Assembly: GCA_014379625.1 (NCBI GenBank)
Contig: JACMLJ010000095.1
Coordinates: 186,001 to 250,000, forward strand
Source: Ferruginibacter sp.
GTDB lineage: Bacteria; Bacteroidota; Bacteroidia; Chitinophagales; Chitinophagaceae
Length of the DNA stretch: 64,000 nucleotides
Direction of reading: 5' to 3'
Made by a program: the position numbers and the translations under genes. How positions within the stretch are numbered: position 1 is the stretch's first letter; every line of letters starts with the position of its first letter. Of this stretch, positions 53,788-63,173 are shown piece after piece. A model generated the notes under the pieces. The model did no database searches, was not told the origin of the DNA, and worked only from the letters and a program-made list of their open reading frames with translations.

Positions 53788-54747
53788 TCAGGCTGGTTTA
53801 TATAAGTAAAAAGCAGCCTGGTCGCCATTATTTTCATGGTTTGTTTTTTCCGCTATGGCTTTATAGTCAGTTATTTGCTGCGGTGTAAATAAGGTTGATT
53901 TTTTATTGGTTACCCTGGATTTAATATCTACAAGTGGAATATCCCGTTTATATTGTTCGCTGCCTATGAGGCTGAAACCATTGCCATCAAAAACTGTTTT
54001 CGTAATGGAGAAACCAGCTTCGGTTGCAAGTAATTGCATACTTTTTACCGTATGTATAATTAAGTGCCTGGGCGCATCCAAAGCCATCCAGTTTTCCCTG
54101 TATTTTGCCCATGCATAAGTTCCCATCACCGGTGTCCTGATTAATAAAAACCTGCCTGGTTTTAATAATTCATACAATTTAATTAGCATCGGGAGGGGAT
54201 TGTCAATATGCTCAAATACATGATTCAGCATAATGAAATCATACTGACCGTCCATTTCAAATATTTCCTTTTTATAAATTTTAAAGCTGCCGTAATCCAG
54301 ATCGTCCTGGTTAAACGGATCAATGCCGCTCAGTTTGGTAAACCCATTTTTACAAAGTGCAAACAATAAACCACCACCCCCACAACCAACATCTAAAATT
54401 GCATCATCAAATTCAACCCCTGCAATTTTTAACCATTCAAAAAACTCTGGAATTTTATAGCCTATTGAAAGTAAACTCCCGGCCAATTTATTTTTTCCGT
54501 AAAGGATATAAGCAGCTTTTATTTTTCTTAGAACATCTGTCTTTACAAATTTTTTGTTACCTGTATCAAATGAATAATATTTATCAGCAGGGTAATATTT
54601 TGCTAGGTTTAGCGGTACATCTAATAATTGCATACAACCACAGTTAGCACATTTTTGATAGTCAAATACTTCGCGCAATCCTAAATACATCTCCCTAATT
54701 TTAAAAATCTCAAATTCACCTTCAAATGAACAACACTTACATTTCAT
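53788..54747 (-). CDS. class I SAM-dependent methyltransferase with N-terminal zinc ribbon
   Basis: 319 aa. An N-terminal Cys pattern (MKCKCC and then CANCGC at about 33) probably binds zinc. The SAM fold follows with DVGCGGGGLLFAL (about 119-131) and NHVFEHIDNPLPMLIKLYELLKPGRFLLI (about 175-204). Such proteins often methylate sugars or small molecules in glycan loci. The neighbouring glycosyltransferases support this, but the substrate is unknown. Confidence 0.88.
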   Translation of the reverse strand: MKCKCCSFEGEFEIFKIREMYLGLREVFDYQKCANCGCMQLLDVPLNLAKYYPADKYYSFDTGNKKFVKTDVLRKIKAAYILYGKNKLAGSLLSIGYKIPEFFEWLKIAGVEFDDAILDVGCGGGGLLFALCKNGFTKLSGIDPFNQDDLDYGSFKIYKKEIFEMDGQYDFIMLNHVFEHIDNPLPMLIKLYELLKPGRFLLIRTPVMGTYAWAKYRENWMALDAPRHLIIHTVKSMQLLATEAGFSITKTVFDGNGFSLIGSEQYKRDIPLVDIKSRVTNKKSTLFTPQQITDYKAIAEKTNHENNGDQAAFYLYKPA

Positions 54748-54835
54748 GAAAATTTAATTTTAATTACACAATATCCCTTTATTTTATCAATTACTAAAAC
54801 CGCTATTGAGGATCTGAAGGTTTTGGCCTCAGGTG

Positions 54836-54850
54836 TACCACCGTGTGGTA
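54836..54850. repeat. short perfect hairpin upstream of the second ABC exporter
   Basis: TACCAC-CGT-GTGGTA. It lies 100 bases before the exporter's ATG. A regulator site is possible but unproven. Confidence 0.3.
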
Positions 54851-54950
54851 TTGTTTAAGTTGAACCGGCAAATTTGTCATTTTTTACGAACTTGTACGAT
54901 ATTTGACATATCGAAACTCTTCAATATATTATTAATACTAACTTCCTCGA

Positions 54951-56777
54951 ATGAAAATTTTATTTAAATACTTACAACCACATAAATGGCTGGTCATTTT
55001 AACGCTTGTACTGGCAGCTATCAATATCGGCTTTTCTTTAATTGATCCTATTTTATTGGGTAAAATGGTCAATCTTGCCAATGAACAGCAATCTGTGCCT
55101 AGCACCGGTAAATTTAACTGGTCGCAGTTTTTTTGGGATTACCGGTGGATCAATAAAAAAGGAACCCCCTACTTACAACTGGGCGTGTTTTATATTTTGC
55201 TTTTTTCTATCTCCGTGGCCATGATCAGCCGTATCGCTAAAAATTTCCAGGATTATTTTTTAAATGTGGTGATCCAAAAATTTGGCGCCAAAGTTTTTAC
55301 TGATGGCCTTCAGCACGCCCTGAAACTGCCTTACCAACAGTTTGAAGACCAGCGCAGTGGTGAAACATTGTCCATTTTAACTAAGGTAAGGGCTGATGTG
55401 GAAAAATTTATGATCAGTTTTATCAATATCCTTTTTGGCATATTGGTAGGGGTGGTTTTTGTATTTGTTTATGCCGCACTGTTTATCAACTGGCGGATAC
55501 CTGTTGCATACCTCATTGGCATAGTTGTATTGACTTTTATAACCAACCTGCTCAGCAAAAAAATTAAGATCATTCAAAAAAATATTGTGGGCCAAACCAC
55601 TGCTCTGGCGGGTTCTACCACCGAATCTTTACGCAATATTGAACTGGTGAAAAGCCTGGGACTTACCAAACAGGAAGTAAGCAGGTTAAATAAAAACACC
55701 TATAAAATATTAGGACTGGAGCTGACAAAAGTAAAACGCATCAGGAGCATCAGTTTTATACAGGGCACAATGGTGAACACTTTAAGACAGGTAATTTTAT
55801 TTATTTTGATGTGGTTGATTTTTAATGATCGAATGGATGCGGGACAGTTGGTAACCATGCAGGTTTTTTCGTTTTTTATATTTGGGCCTTTACAGGAAAT
55901 TGGAAATATCCTGCTTTCTTACCGCGAAGCAGAAGCATCGCTTATCAATTTTAATAACCTAATGCTGAAAGCGCCGGAAGCCGAACCAGCCAACCCATCA
56001 CCGCTGGGTAATATAGAAACCCTTTCCTTCAACCAGGTATCTTTTAAACACCAGACCGCGTCCCATAAAGCCATTGACAATATTAGTTTTGATGTAAAAG
56101 TGGGGGAAACCATTGCCTTTGTTGGCCCATCCGGAAGCGGTAAATCTACTTTAATGAAATTGTTGGTAGGCCTGTACCGTCCGCAGGAAGGGAAAATTTT
56201 ATACAATCAACTGGATGAAACTGCTATCCATTTTGATGACCTTAGAAAGCAGATTGGTTTTGTAACACAGGATACCAATTTGTTTAGTGGCACCATTAAA
56301 GAAAACCTGCTATTTGTTAATCCCGCTGCAACAGATGATGATTTGAATGATGTATTGCAAAAGGCAAGTTGCACAAATTTGATCCTGCGTGCCGAAAAAG
56401 GGCTTGATACTATGATTGGCGAAGGCGGGCTTAAACTAAGTGGTGGCGAAAAGCAACGACTGTCAATTGCACGCGCTTTATTAAGAAAACCACACCTGCT
56501 GATTTTCGATGAGGCAACCTCCGCCTTAGATTCTTTAACAGAAGAAGAGATCACCAATACCATCAAAGATATTTCATCAGAAAAGGAGCAGATATCTATT
56601 TTAATTGCGCATCGCCTCAGTACCATCATGCATGCAGACAGGATTTACGTACTGGAAAAAGGTGATGTGGTAGAAACAGGAACGCATGAGAAATTACTGG
56701 AAGAAAAAGGCCTGTACTATGCAATGTGGCGCCAGCAGATAGGGGAACGTAAAAAAATGCAACCGGCAGGTGCATAA
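54951..56777 (+). CDS. ABC transporter, permease and ATPase fused
   Basis: 608 aa. Six helices in the first 330 residues; ATPase with Walker A GPSGSGKST (392-400), signature LSGGEKQR (496-503) and Walker B LLIFDEATSA. A homodimeric inner-membrane exporter with the substrate unknown. It is separate from the MsbA-like exporter at 48502. A palindrome follows and then DUF983. Confidence 0.92.
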   Translation: MKILFKYLQPHKWLVILTLVLAAINIGFSLIDPILLGKMVNLANEQQSVPSTGKFNWSQFFWDYRWINKKGTPYLQLGVFYILLFSISVAMISRIAKNFQDYFLNVVIQKFGAKVFTDGLQHALKLPYQQFEDQRSGETLSILTKVRADVEKFMISFINILFGILVGVVFVFVYAALFINWRIPVAYLIGIVVLTFITNLLSKKIKIIQKNIVGQTTALAGSTTESLRNIELVKSLGLTKQEVSRLNKNTYKILGLELTKVKRIRSISFIQGTMVNTLRQVILFILMWLIFNDRMDAGQLVTMQVFSFFIFGPLQEIGNILLSYREAEASLINFNNLMLKAPEAEPANPSPLGNIETLSFNQVSFKHQTASHKAIDNISFDVKVGETIAFVGPSGSGKSTLMKLLVGLYRPQEGKILYNQLDETAIHFDDLRKQIGFVTQDTNLFSGTIKENLLFVNPAATDDDLNDVLQKASCTNLILRAEKGLDTMIGEGGLKLSGGEKQRLSIARALLRKPHLLIFDEATSALDSLTEEEITNTIKDISSEKEQISILIAHRLSTIMHADRIYVLEKGDVVETGTHEKLLEEKGLYYAMWRQQIGERKKMQPAGA

Positions 56778-56790
56778 AAACCTTTTTATG

Positions 56791-56827
56791 TAAGACCTCA
56801 CATGTTTTAAAAACCTCTGAGGTCTTA
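56791..56827. repeat. 10-bp perfect inverted repeat, probable dispersed palindrome
   Basis: TAAGACCTCA (56791-56800) and TGAGGTCTTA (56818-56827) enclose a 17-base loop with CATGTTTTAAAAACCTC. It lies between the exporter and DUF983 genes and may serve as a terminator, though there is no long T-run. Similar GACCT-type palindromes are frequent in Bacteroidota. Confidence 0.7.
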
Positions 56828-56849
56828 CATTTTGTTACCTTTACAACTT

Positions 56850-57293
56850 ATGGAACTTAAAAGACCCAAACCAGGCTACGGCTGGAGTATATTAACCATG
56901 CGGTGCCCCAGATGTCGGCGAGGACCAATGTTCAAACATCCTAATCCTTACAAAAAAATTAAGTTGTCCCATATTTTTGATATGCATGATAATTGCCCTG
57001 AATGCGGGCAGAAATATGACCTCGAACAGGGGTTTTGGTATGGCACAGGTTATGTAAGTTATGCTTTGGCCGTAGCTATATCGGTTGCTACTTTTATTGC
57101 GTGGATGGTTTTGATTGGCGTATCAACAGAAGACAACAGGGTTTTTTACTGGCTCGCATTTAACGGGTTATTTCTTGTAGTGCTGCAACCCTGGATGATG
57201 CGCCTAAGCAGGGTAATTTACTTATACTTTTTTGTAAGCTATGATGAAAATTATAAGCAAACCAACCCGGTTGAATTTGACCATAAACAATAA
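56850..57293 (+). CDS. DUF983 domain-containing protein
   Basis: 147 aa from the ATG at 56850. The N-terminal CPRCRRGPMF and CPECGQKYDLEQGFWYGTGY are the DUF983 zinc-ribbon signature, followed by two transmembrane helices (about 75-97 and 103-125). Function unknown. Likely an inner-membrane protein. Confidence 0.9.
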   Translation: MELKRPKPGYGWSILTMRCPRCRRGPMFKHPNPYKKIKLSHIFDMHDNCPECGQKYDLEQGFWYGTGYVSYALAVAISVATFIAWMVLIGVSTEDNRVFYWLAFNGLFLVVLQPWMMRLSRVIYLYFFVSYDENYKQTNPVEFDHKQ

Positions 57294-57296
57294 TTT

Positions 57297-57366
57297 GGTC
57301 AATGGTGAATGGAGAATGGTGAATGGTGAAATATTGTGAATGGTCAATGGTCAATGGTGAATAGTG
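57297..57366. repeat. heptad array with AATGGTG units
   Basis: About nine seven-base units such as AATGGTG, AATGGTC and AATGGAG fill most of the spacer between DUF983 and DUF2721 genes, with one 8-base slip. Confidence 0.85.
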
Positions 57367-57407
57367 AGTAAGGGATGGTAAAATATTGACCTTTGCCTAT
57401 TCACCAA

Positions 57408-57848
57408 TTAATCATCCGCCTTAAAAATATCCTTAAAAATATTCCCTGCTGATAATTCTTCTATATCACTTAACTGCAATTCAAGCGCCCTTGTACTTTT
57501 ATTGATTTCCACCAGCGATATAGCTATTGACAACAACAAAAACAATAAACTAAAGGCGAATACCCAGTGGGCCAGCATCATCCAGCTACGGAAGATCAGG
57601 TACATACATATTACGCAACATAAAAAACTCAAAGCGCCGAAGGCCTGCATATAACGTATCAGGTTTAAACGGGTGCGTATATTTTTGATCTGGTTGAGTA
57701 TGTTCTTTTCCTTTTCGCCGTGCGTATATTCAGTGTGCAACTTACGAACCAGGGTAGCCAGTGACAAAAAGCGATTAGTGTACGCCAGCATCAGTAAGGT
57801 AATTGCGGGAAAAAGCAGGGCGGGTGTATTGATGGAAATTTCTAACAT
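57408..57848 (-). CDS. DUF2721 domain-containing membrane protein
   Basis: 146 aa. The family start TPALLFPAITLLMLAYTNRFLSLATLVRKLH is present, with two more helices (about 65-87 and 90-112). The function is not known. A near-match to the -7 box (TAATTTTA) lies just upstream. Confidence 0.9.
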   Translation of the reverse strand: MLEISINTPALLFPAITLLMLAYTNRFLSLATLVRKLHTEYTHGEKEKNILNQIKNIRTRLNLIRYMQAFGALSFLCCVICMYLIFRSWMMLAHWVFAFSLLFLLLSIAISLVEINKSTRALELQLSDIEELSAGNIFKDIFKADD

Positions 57849-57981
57849 GCTGTAAAATTACACAAATAAGAATCATGAGTAATCTGTAATGAGCGATCAG
57901 TGCGAAGCTTTAAACTTAAAATTTACAGAAATAAAAATAAAATCAGGTTACCTTAATTAATTCATTAATTAATCATCATTC

Positions 57982-60411
57982 CTATTCTACCTTCCAGGTG
58001 AAAGGGATATTTAATTTAATACTAAAATTTCTTCCCATATTGAATACACCCATCCTCCCGGTAGCCATATTTTCCGCCCCGTATTTTAACCGGCTTAAAT
58101 GATTTTGATATGCTTTATCACCCAGGTTGCCTGCAATAAAATTAAGGTTAAATAAAGGATGGCCATTTTTAGAAACAAATTCCGCCCCGAGTGCTGCATT
58201 AAATAACGTATATGCCGGTGTGGCGGTTTCTGTATTGTAAGCGAAAAAAATATTATCCTGGGAAAAGATATTATCGATCTCAAACTTTAAATAAAAGTTT
58301 CGGATATTTGTTCCGATCTTTTTAAAATCACCCCTAAACTCAGTAATTAAGCGCGGAGCGGGGATAAAAGGTAAAAATTTAGCGGACGCTACAGCCTCTT
58401 TTAATCGGCCGGTTACCAATGAAAAAGTATTTTGGACATGTAACCAATCCAATGGATGTGGATGGATATCGATTGTAGCCTCTAACCCGCTAAGTGTAGC
58501 TTTACGCTGATCAAATTTAAAAGCGTTCAGGTCATTTCCGTCTACATTTACAGTAGAATCTCCACCGCCTGCCGCCTGTAATTTTCTGTAAAAAATAAAA
58601 TTATTAAAGCTGTTGCGATAGGCGGATAAACCAAATGAAATGTGTTCCGTATTAAAATCAAAACCAGCGTCTAATTGGGCGCTTGTTTCACTTTTTAAAT
58701 TCACATCGCCATATTCGTAACGGGTGGTTCCCTCATGCGCACCATTAGATGCCAGTTCGGGTATACTGGGAGCCCTGAAGCCCCTGGCCACATTTAGTTT
58801 AAAAACCAATTGACTGGTAAGTTCGGCAGCCATTCCAATACTACCCGAAAAATTACCAAATGATTTAGTAAAAGAAGGGCCCTTTACCGTGCTTCCTTCC
58901 AGTAAATCTTTTACATCTAGATTACGCGTATCATAGCGGGCTCCACCACTAAGGCTTATTTTACCGATTGTTTTTTTTGTGTACAAATAACCGCCTATAT
59001 CGAATAAGTCGTAATCCGGTATTAATTGCTCCACCCCTTTATTTGTATTATGTTGTTTCATTCCGTTCACCCCTAAAGATGTGTTCCATCCATTCGTTTC
59101 TTTAAGATGAAACTGCGCTGTATAGGTAATGGTTTTTAGATCGAAGAATAAAGCCCGCTCCTGCAGATCATCTACGTTGCCAAATTCTTCGCGCTTATTT
59201 TGCTGATACCCAAAGTTAAAAGCCAGGCGATTTTTTCCCAGGTGAATACTGTTATCCAGCGCTACTTTAAAATGACGGATATGCTGATATGGGATCTGTG
59301 GGGCAGTGCTATTAAAATCATCGCTGGTAGCCCTGGTATCGCCACCACCTGCTATGGGCTTAATAAAATATCCCTGTACATCCCTTTCCCCTTCTACCAA
59401 TCCCGCCTTTAAATTAAAATTACTGAATAGCAAATGGCTATAGCCCCAATTACCATTGTATCCTGCGTAGCCGCCAAAATTGTTTTGGTTAAATTTTGAA
59501 TTGTATACTTTGCCATCGTATTTGTTCTGGTAATCGGAAGCGGCTACGGTGGAGCCATATACATTCCAGTTAATTCCTTTAATATTTGCGCCAAGGTTCG
59601 CATTCAGCGTTCGCGAGTTATTATTGCTTTGGTAATTCGTAAAGATATTTGCCTTCACCGTATTATTTTCTACCGGCACATTGGTAATGATATTAATGAC
59701 GCCTGCCATTGCATCGCTGCCATAAATAAGAGATGCGGGACCTTTGAGGATTTCTACCTTATTTACACTTGATTCATCAATTTCAATTCCATGTTCATCG
59801 CCCCATTGCTGTCCTTCCTGGCGTACACCATCGTTGATGGTAAGTACCCTGTTGTACCCCAATCCCCGTATCACCGGTTTTGAAATAGCCGGCCCTGTTG
59901 ATAAACTGGATACCCCAGGTTTTTTAGCCAGAGCTTCAATTATATTGCTGGAAGCGCTTTGCAAAAGATCCTGCTTTCGCAATACAGATACCTGGAAGGG
60001 GGCTTTTTTTAATTGAGTAGCGCCACTCACGCCGGTAACAATTACCGCATTGTTTTCCACAACCGATTCGGATAAAACATAGTCCCTTCGTGTGTCTCCG
60101 GTTATTTCAATATTATCTGTTAAGGTAGTGTACCCTATATGTGTTATTTCAATTAAGTGTTTTCCTTCAGGGATATTACGAAACTCAAACGCGCCGTTTG
60201 CATCCGTGGTTACACCCGTTTTTATATCCGAAAAATAAATAGAAGCCGCCTCAACAGGTTTATTTGTTCTGGCATCGATTATTTTACCGGATAAGGAACC
60301 GCGTATTAAAACTGAATTATCCTTATGTTCCGGGCCATTGTTAGCTACTACTTGGTGGATACCTGCAAAAAATGTTAAGGCATACAGGAATATTAATTGA
60401 ATTGATTTCAT
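57982..60411 (-). CDS. TonB-dependent receptor with N-terminal carboxypeptidase-regulatory-like domain
   Basis: 809 aa. Signal peptide (about 1-23); CarboxypepD_reg-like beta domain (about 36-120, SGKIIDARTNKPVEAASIYF); plug (about 135-240, with KPVIRGLGYNRVLTINDGVRQEGQQWGDEHG); and a 22-strand barrel to the end. It imports a ligand across the outer membrane using TonB energy. No SusD follows, and the upstream neighbour is a small Cys/His secreted protein, so a metal or siderophore-type ligand is more likely than a glycan (inference). Confidence 0.93.
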   Translation of the reverse strand: MKSIQLIFLYALTFFAGIHQVVANNGPEHKDNSVLIRGSLSGKIIDARTNKPVEAASIYFSDIKTGVTTDANGAFEFRNIPEGKHLIEITHIGYTTLTDNIEITGDTRRDYVLSESVVENNAVIVTGVSGATQLKKAPFQVSVLRKQDLLQSASSNIIEALAKKPGVSSLSTGPAISKPVIRGLGYNRVLTINDGVRQEGQQWGDEHGIEIDESSVNKVEILKGPASLIYGSDAMAGVINIITNVPVENNTVKANIFTNYQSNNNSRTLNANLGANIKGINWNVYGSTVAASDYQNKYDGKVYNSKFNQNNFGGYAGYNGNWGYSHLLFSNFNLKAGLVEGERDVQGYFIKPIAGGGDTRATSDDFNSTAPQIPYQHIRHFKVALDNSIHLGKNRLAFNFGYQQNKREEFGNVDDLQERALFFDLKTITYTAQFHLKETNGWNTSLGVNGMKQHNTNKGVEQLIPDYDLFDIGGYLYTKKTIGKISLSGGARYDTRNLDVKDLLEGSTVKGPSFTKSFGNFSGSIGMAAELTSQLVFKLNVARGFRAPSIPELASNGAHEGTTRYEYGDVNLKSETSAQLDAGFDFNTEHISFGLSAYRNSFNNFIFYRKLQAAGGGDSTVNVDGNDLNAFKFDQRKATLSGLEATIDIHPHPLDWLHVQNTFSLVTGRLKEAVASAKFLPFIPAPRLITEFRGDFKKIGTNIRNFYLKFEIDNIFSQDNIFFAYNTETATPAYTLFNAALGAEFVSKNGHPLFNLNFIAGNLGDKAYQNHLSRLKYGAENMATGRMGVFNMGRNFSIKLNIPFTWKVE

Positions 60412-60495
60412 TATGAAATTTTTAATTATTGCAAAAAAATGGTCACTGGGTGGCAGTTCTGAAGATGGACAGCCTGCTTTAATTTATTATTGGAG

Positions 60496-60834
60496 TTATG
60501 CCTGTGGAGGGCCCCGAAGACCGAATTCAAATGGATATTCTGCAGCAATAAATATATAAGGTGATGAAGTGAATTCCAGGTAAGGTAGTGGGCAATAAAT
60601 AGTTGGGGGAAGATCGGTAATCGTAAATGGGGATTCAATTACCAAATGATCACACTGGCAATGAAATTTCTGTTGATGGATAGTGGTAGTATCCTTGCTA
60701 TCAGGTAACCCCTTTTTACAATCTATGTGATTTGCAAATATAGTATGCATCAATTGACGGGGGGTATTACTTACAACAAAAAGTAACACCAGTACCAACG
60801 CAGTAATTTGTCGTATGATCTTAGTTTTATACAA
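60496..60834 (-). CDS. small Cys/His-rich secreted protein upstream of the TonB receptor
   Basis: 112 aa. The start is TTG at 60834, since there is no upstream ATG before the stop and no early internal Met. An N-terminal hydrophobic segment (about 8-22) looks like a signal anchor. The middle carries HTIFANHIDCKKG and HQQKFHCQCDHL, with several His and Cys that might bind a metal. The C-terminus ends LRGPPQA. I have no family assignment. It lies 84 bases upstream of the receptor on the same strand, so an operon is likely and a metal-handling role is plausible but inferred. Confidence 0.6.
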   Translation of the reverse strand: MYKTKIIRQITALVLVLLFVVSNTPRQLMHTIFANHIDCKKGLPDSKDTTTIHQQKFHCQCDHLVIESPFTITDLPPTIYCPLPYLEFTSSPYIFIAAEYPFEFGLRGPPQA

Positions 60835-60985
60835 ATGCTAATAATTGTAACATTGATGCAATTTAACAGATATAAATTAATTTACATTATTTATTTATTT
60901 GCTGAAACTTTTAAGAATGGGATGTAAACAAATTTTATCGGGTATACTATTTAAGAAAATATAATAACCAGGACTGTATTGTGCA

Positions 60986-61017
60986 ATAAAAAAACCCTGT
61001 TAACAATGCTAACAGGG
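60986..61017 (-). terminator. Rho-independent terminator after the DUF4136 gene
   Basis: CCCTGTTA/TAACAGGG stem (60995-61017, loop ACAATGC), followed on the minus strand by a T-run complementary to the A-run at 60988-60994. Confidence 0.85.
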
Positions 61018-61042
61018 CCTGTTTTTCAACTATAAAATTCTC

Positions 61043-61621
61043 TTAGTTTTTGACCGGATCAAATTTCCGGAAAATATTTTTTACACTGCCCTGTATCTCT
61101 TTACTGGTGAGGTTCTTACTACTTACCTCGTCTGTAGTCCATCCCTGCCAAACCACTTTGTCCGTTGTGGCATCAATCATCGAAATGGTGAGTGTTCCTT
61201 CCCTACTTTCGTATTGCTCATTTCTATACCCTGCAAACTGGGAAGGGTAGTAGATATAGCTGAAACGACGCGTGTAAGGATTATAAAACCGGCGGGTGAA
61301 ACCCTGGGAGTAAACTGGATTAGTATTTTCCTTTACAGTTTTCTCCACTAATATATCATGTTTCAAAATGATATCGGGTTTAGTCTTTTCCTCCTTCCAG
61401 TTTGCCTTTGCTAATTCAGCATTTACTGCCTGTCTCAGGTTTGATTCCTGCAGGCTGTTTTTTTGTATCCCACTGGAATCATCATTTTCATCCAGCCAGG
61501 CATATGTTTTATACCGGTTAAAATTAACAGCATCATCTTTTTCAATGAACGCTGTTGCTGCACACCCCGACAATAATAAGCCAAAGGTGGCAACCAAAAT
61601 TAGGGTTTGAACGCTTTTCAT
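61043..61621 (-). CDS. DUF4136 lipoprotein
   Basis: 192 aa. Lipoprotein signal with Cys20 (LLLSGC). The DUF4136 pattern (DDAVNFNRYKTYAWLD, LRQAVNAELAKANW, KPDIILKHDILVEK, GTLTISMIDATTDKVVWQGW) is present. Such proteins are outer-membrane lipoproteins without known roles. Unusually for this phylum, an AGGAGGA Shine-Dalgarno sequence lies 7 bases before the ATG. A terminator follows the gene. Confidence 0.9.
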   Translation of the reverse strand: MKSVQTLILVATFGLLLSGCAATAFIEKDDAVNFNRYKTYAWLDENDDSSGIQKNSLQESNLRQAVNAELAKANWKEEKTKPDIILKHDILVEKTVKENTNPVYSQGFTRRFYNPYTRRFSYIYYPSQFAGYRNEQYESREGTLTISMIDATTDKVVWQGWTTDEVSSKNLTSKEIQGSVKNIFRKFDPVKN

Positions 61622-61628
61622 TTTTTTT

Positions 61629-61635
61629 TCCTCCT
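61629..61635 (-). promoter_or_regulatory. strong Shine-Dalgarno sequence of the DUF4136 gene
   Basis: The minus strand reads AGGAGGA, then seven As, then ATG. No other gene in the window has such a strong match. Confidence 0.7.
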
Positions 61636-61808
61636 GTTTTTAATTATTTAATAATGTGTACAAACGTAAAAACATACGTTTAGATTCATAACAAGCCGTT
61701 AAAACAAAGGCTAAGCCAGTCATCATCGAAAATCTTATTTGTATTAACTCTTAACTAAGTTTTCCGCAAAATACTGTTAAAGAATTAACCCTGTTTATAT
61801 AGGCAAGC

Positions 61809-61831
61809 AAAAAAATACCCGGCAAGCCGGG
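61809..61831 (-). terminator. Rho-independent terminator after the thiolase gene
   Basis: CCCGG/CCGGG stem (61818-61831) with a T-run on the minus strand (complement of the A-run at 61809-61815). Confidence 0.85.
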
Positions 61832-61858
61832 CAACAAAAAATTTGATAAAAAAAGTAC

Positions 61859-63037
61859 CTATTCAATATTTTCAATGATGCCGGCAATTCCCTGCCCCCC
61901 GCCTACACATGCCGTAACAATACCATATTTCTTCTTCAATCGTTTCATGTCATTTACCAACTGGATGGTTAACTTACAACCTGTGCATCCCAACGGATGA
62001 CCTAGTGCAATGGCGCCCCCATTAATATTCACTATGGCAGGGTTTAATTCCAGGGCCCGGATCACCGCCAAAGATTGCGAGGCAAATGCTTCGTTCAATT
62101 CAAACAGATCGATATCTGCCAAGCTCATACCGGCCTGCAGCAATACTTTTGGAACTGCTTCTACCGGACCGATCCCCATAATACGCGGGTGAACACCGGC
62201 ACTGGCACAATTCACTAATCTTGCTATTGGCTTTAATCCAAGCTCGTTGATCATCCGCTCACTCATCACAATCACAAATGCGGCCCCGTCACTGGTTTGT
62301 GAACTATTACCGGCAGTAACACTTCCCCCGGCCGCAAAAGCAGGTTTCAACTTAGCCAGTCCGTCTAAGGAAGTATCGGAACGAACCCCCTCATCCGTAT
62401 CAATAGTATAACTTCTTGTTAGTTTTTTTCCGTTGGTATCCAAATACACTTCTTCTATATTGATGGGTAGTATGCCTGTTTTGAAAACCCCTTCCTTTAT
62501 TGCGTTACCGGCTTTTAAATGACTGTTCAAACTAAAAGCATCCTGGTCTTCCCTGCTTATATTGAATTCTTTTGCAACTGCTTCGGCGGTAAGCCCCATG
62601 CTTAAATAATAATCCGGGGTTTCCCTGGCAATGGAATAAGCCGGAGATGGCTTCCATCCCGCGGTTGGTACCATACTCATACTTTCTGTACCACCAGCAA
62701 TAATACATTCAGCCATGCCTGTTCTTATTTTGGCAGTTGCCATAGCTATACTTTCAAGTCCGCTTGCACAATACCGGTTAATGGTAATACCGGGCGCATG
62801 AATGCCCACGGCTTTTGCAGCAATCATTCTTCCTACCTGTAAGCCTTGTTCTGCTTCAGGTACGGCATTTCCCACAATTACATCATCTACCCTTTTTACG
62901 TCCAACTGCGGCAAACTGGCCAATAATCCTTTAATCACATCAATGGCCAGATCATCCGGCCTTGTAAATCTGAACCCCCCTTTTTTACTTTTTGTAATGG
63001 CTGTCCGGTATCCTGCTACTATATAAGCTTCCTGCAT
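61859..63037 (-). CDS. acetyl-CoA acyltransferase (thiolase)
   Basis: 392 aa, the family's length. The nucleophile Cys90 is in NRYCASGLES; GGAIALGHPLGCTG gives the His of the GHP motif, and CVGGGQGIAGIIE the C-terminal Cys. It cleaves 3-ketoacyl-CoA in beta-oxidation or condenses acetyl-CoA units; the direction is not clear. FadB-type partners are not in this window. A -7 box (63112-63119, minus) lies upstream. Confidence 0.94.
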   Translation of the reverse strand: MQEAYIVAGYRTAITKSKKGGFRFTRPDDLAIDVIKGLLASLPQLDVKRVDDVIVGNAVPEAEQGLQVGRMIAAKAVGIHAPGITINRYCASGLESIAMATAKIRTGMAECIIAGGTESMSMVPTAGWKPSPAYSIARETPDYYLSMGLTAEAVAKEFNISREDQDAFSLNSHLKAGNAIKEGVFKTGILPINIEEVYLDTNGKKLTRSYTIDTDEGVRSDTSLDGLAKLKPAFAAGGSVTAGNSSQTSDGAAFVIVMSERMINELGLKPIARLVNCASAGVHPRIMGIGPVEAVPKVLLQAGMSLADIDLFELNEAFASQSLAVIRALELNPAIVNINGGAIALGHPLGCTGCKLTIQLVNDMKRLKKKYGIVTACVGGGQGIAGIIENIE

Positions 63038-63111
63038 ATTTTATAATTTTACGTCTTTTTATTTAGCCTTTTAAAGGAGGTGTGAATAGTTGTTTATGCA
63101 ACTTTACATCC

Positions 63112-63119
63112 CAAAGTTA
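63112..63119 (-). promoter_or_regulatory. -7 box of the thiolase gene
   Basis: The minus strand reads TAACTTTG, about 74 bases before the thiolase ATG. Confidence 0.4.
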
Positions 63120-63158
63120 TAATTTCTACCGGAAAACAAAAAACTGAAAACTGTAGCC

Positions 63159-63166
63159 TATTTTTG
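63159..63166 (+). promoter_or_regulatory. -7 box immediately before pyrD
   Basis: TATTTTTG, then CGCCCAC, then ATG. The arrangement is the same as at ubiE (TATCTTTG, CACCCG, ATG). Confidence 0.5.
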
Positions 63167-63173
63167 CGCCCAC

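Noticed and set aside
51952..56777. A full capsule or O-antigen locus
   Set aside because: Only two glycosyltransferases, one methyltransferase and two exporters are present; no Wzx/Wzy or sugar-nucleotide genes, so the locus claim would be too strong.
63073..63082. AAAGGAGGTG, a perfect match to the complement of the 16S tail
   Set aside because: It is followed by no real gene on its strand; the minus strand would read CACCTCCTTT in the thiolase leader. Probably chance, though an effect on translation cannot be excluded.
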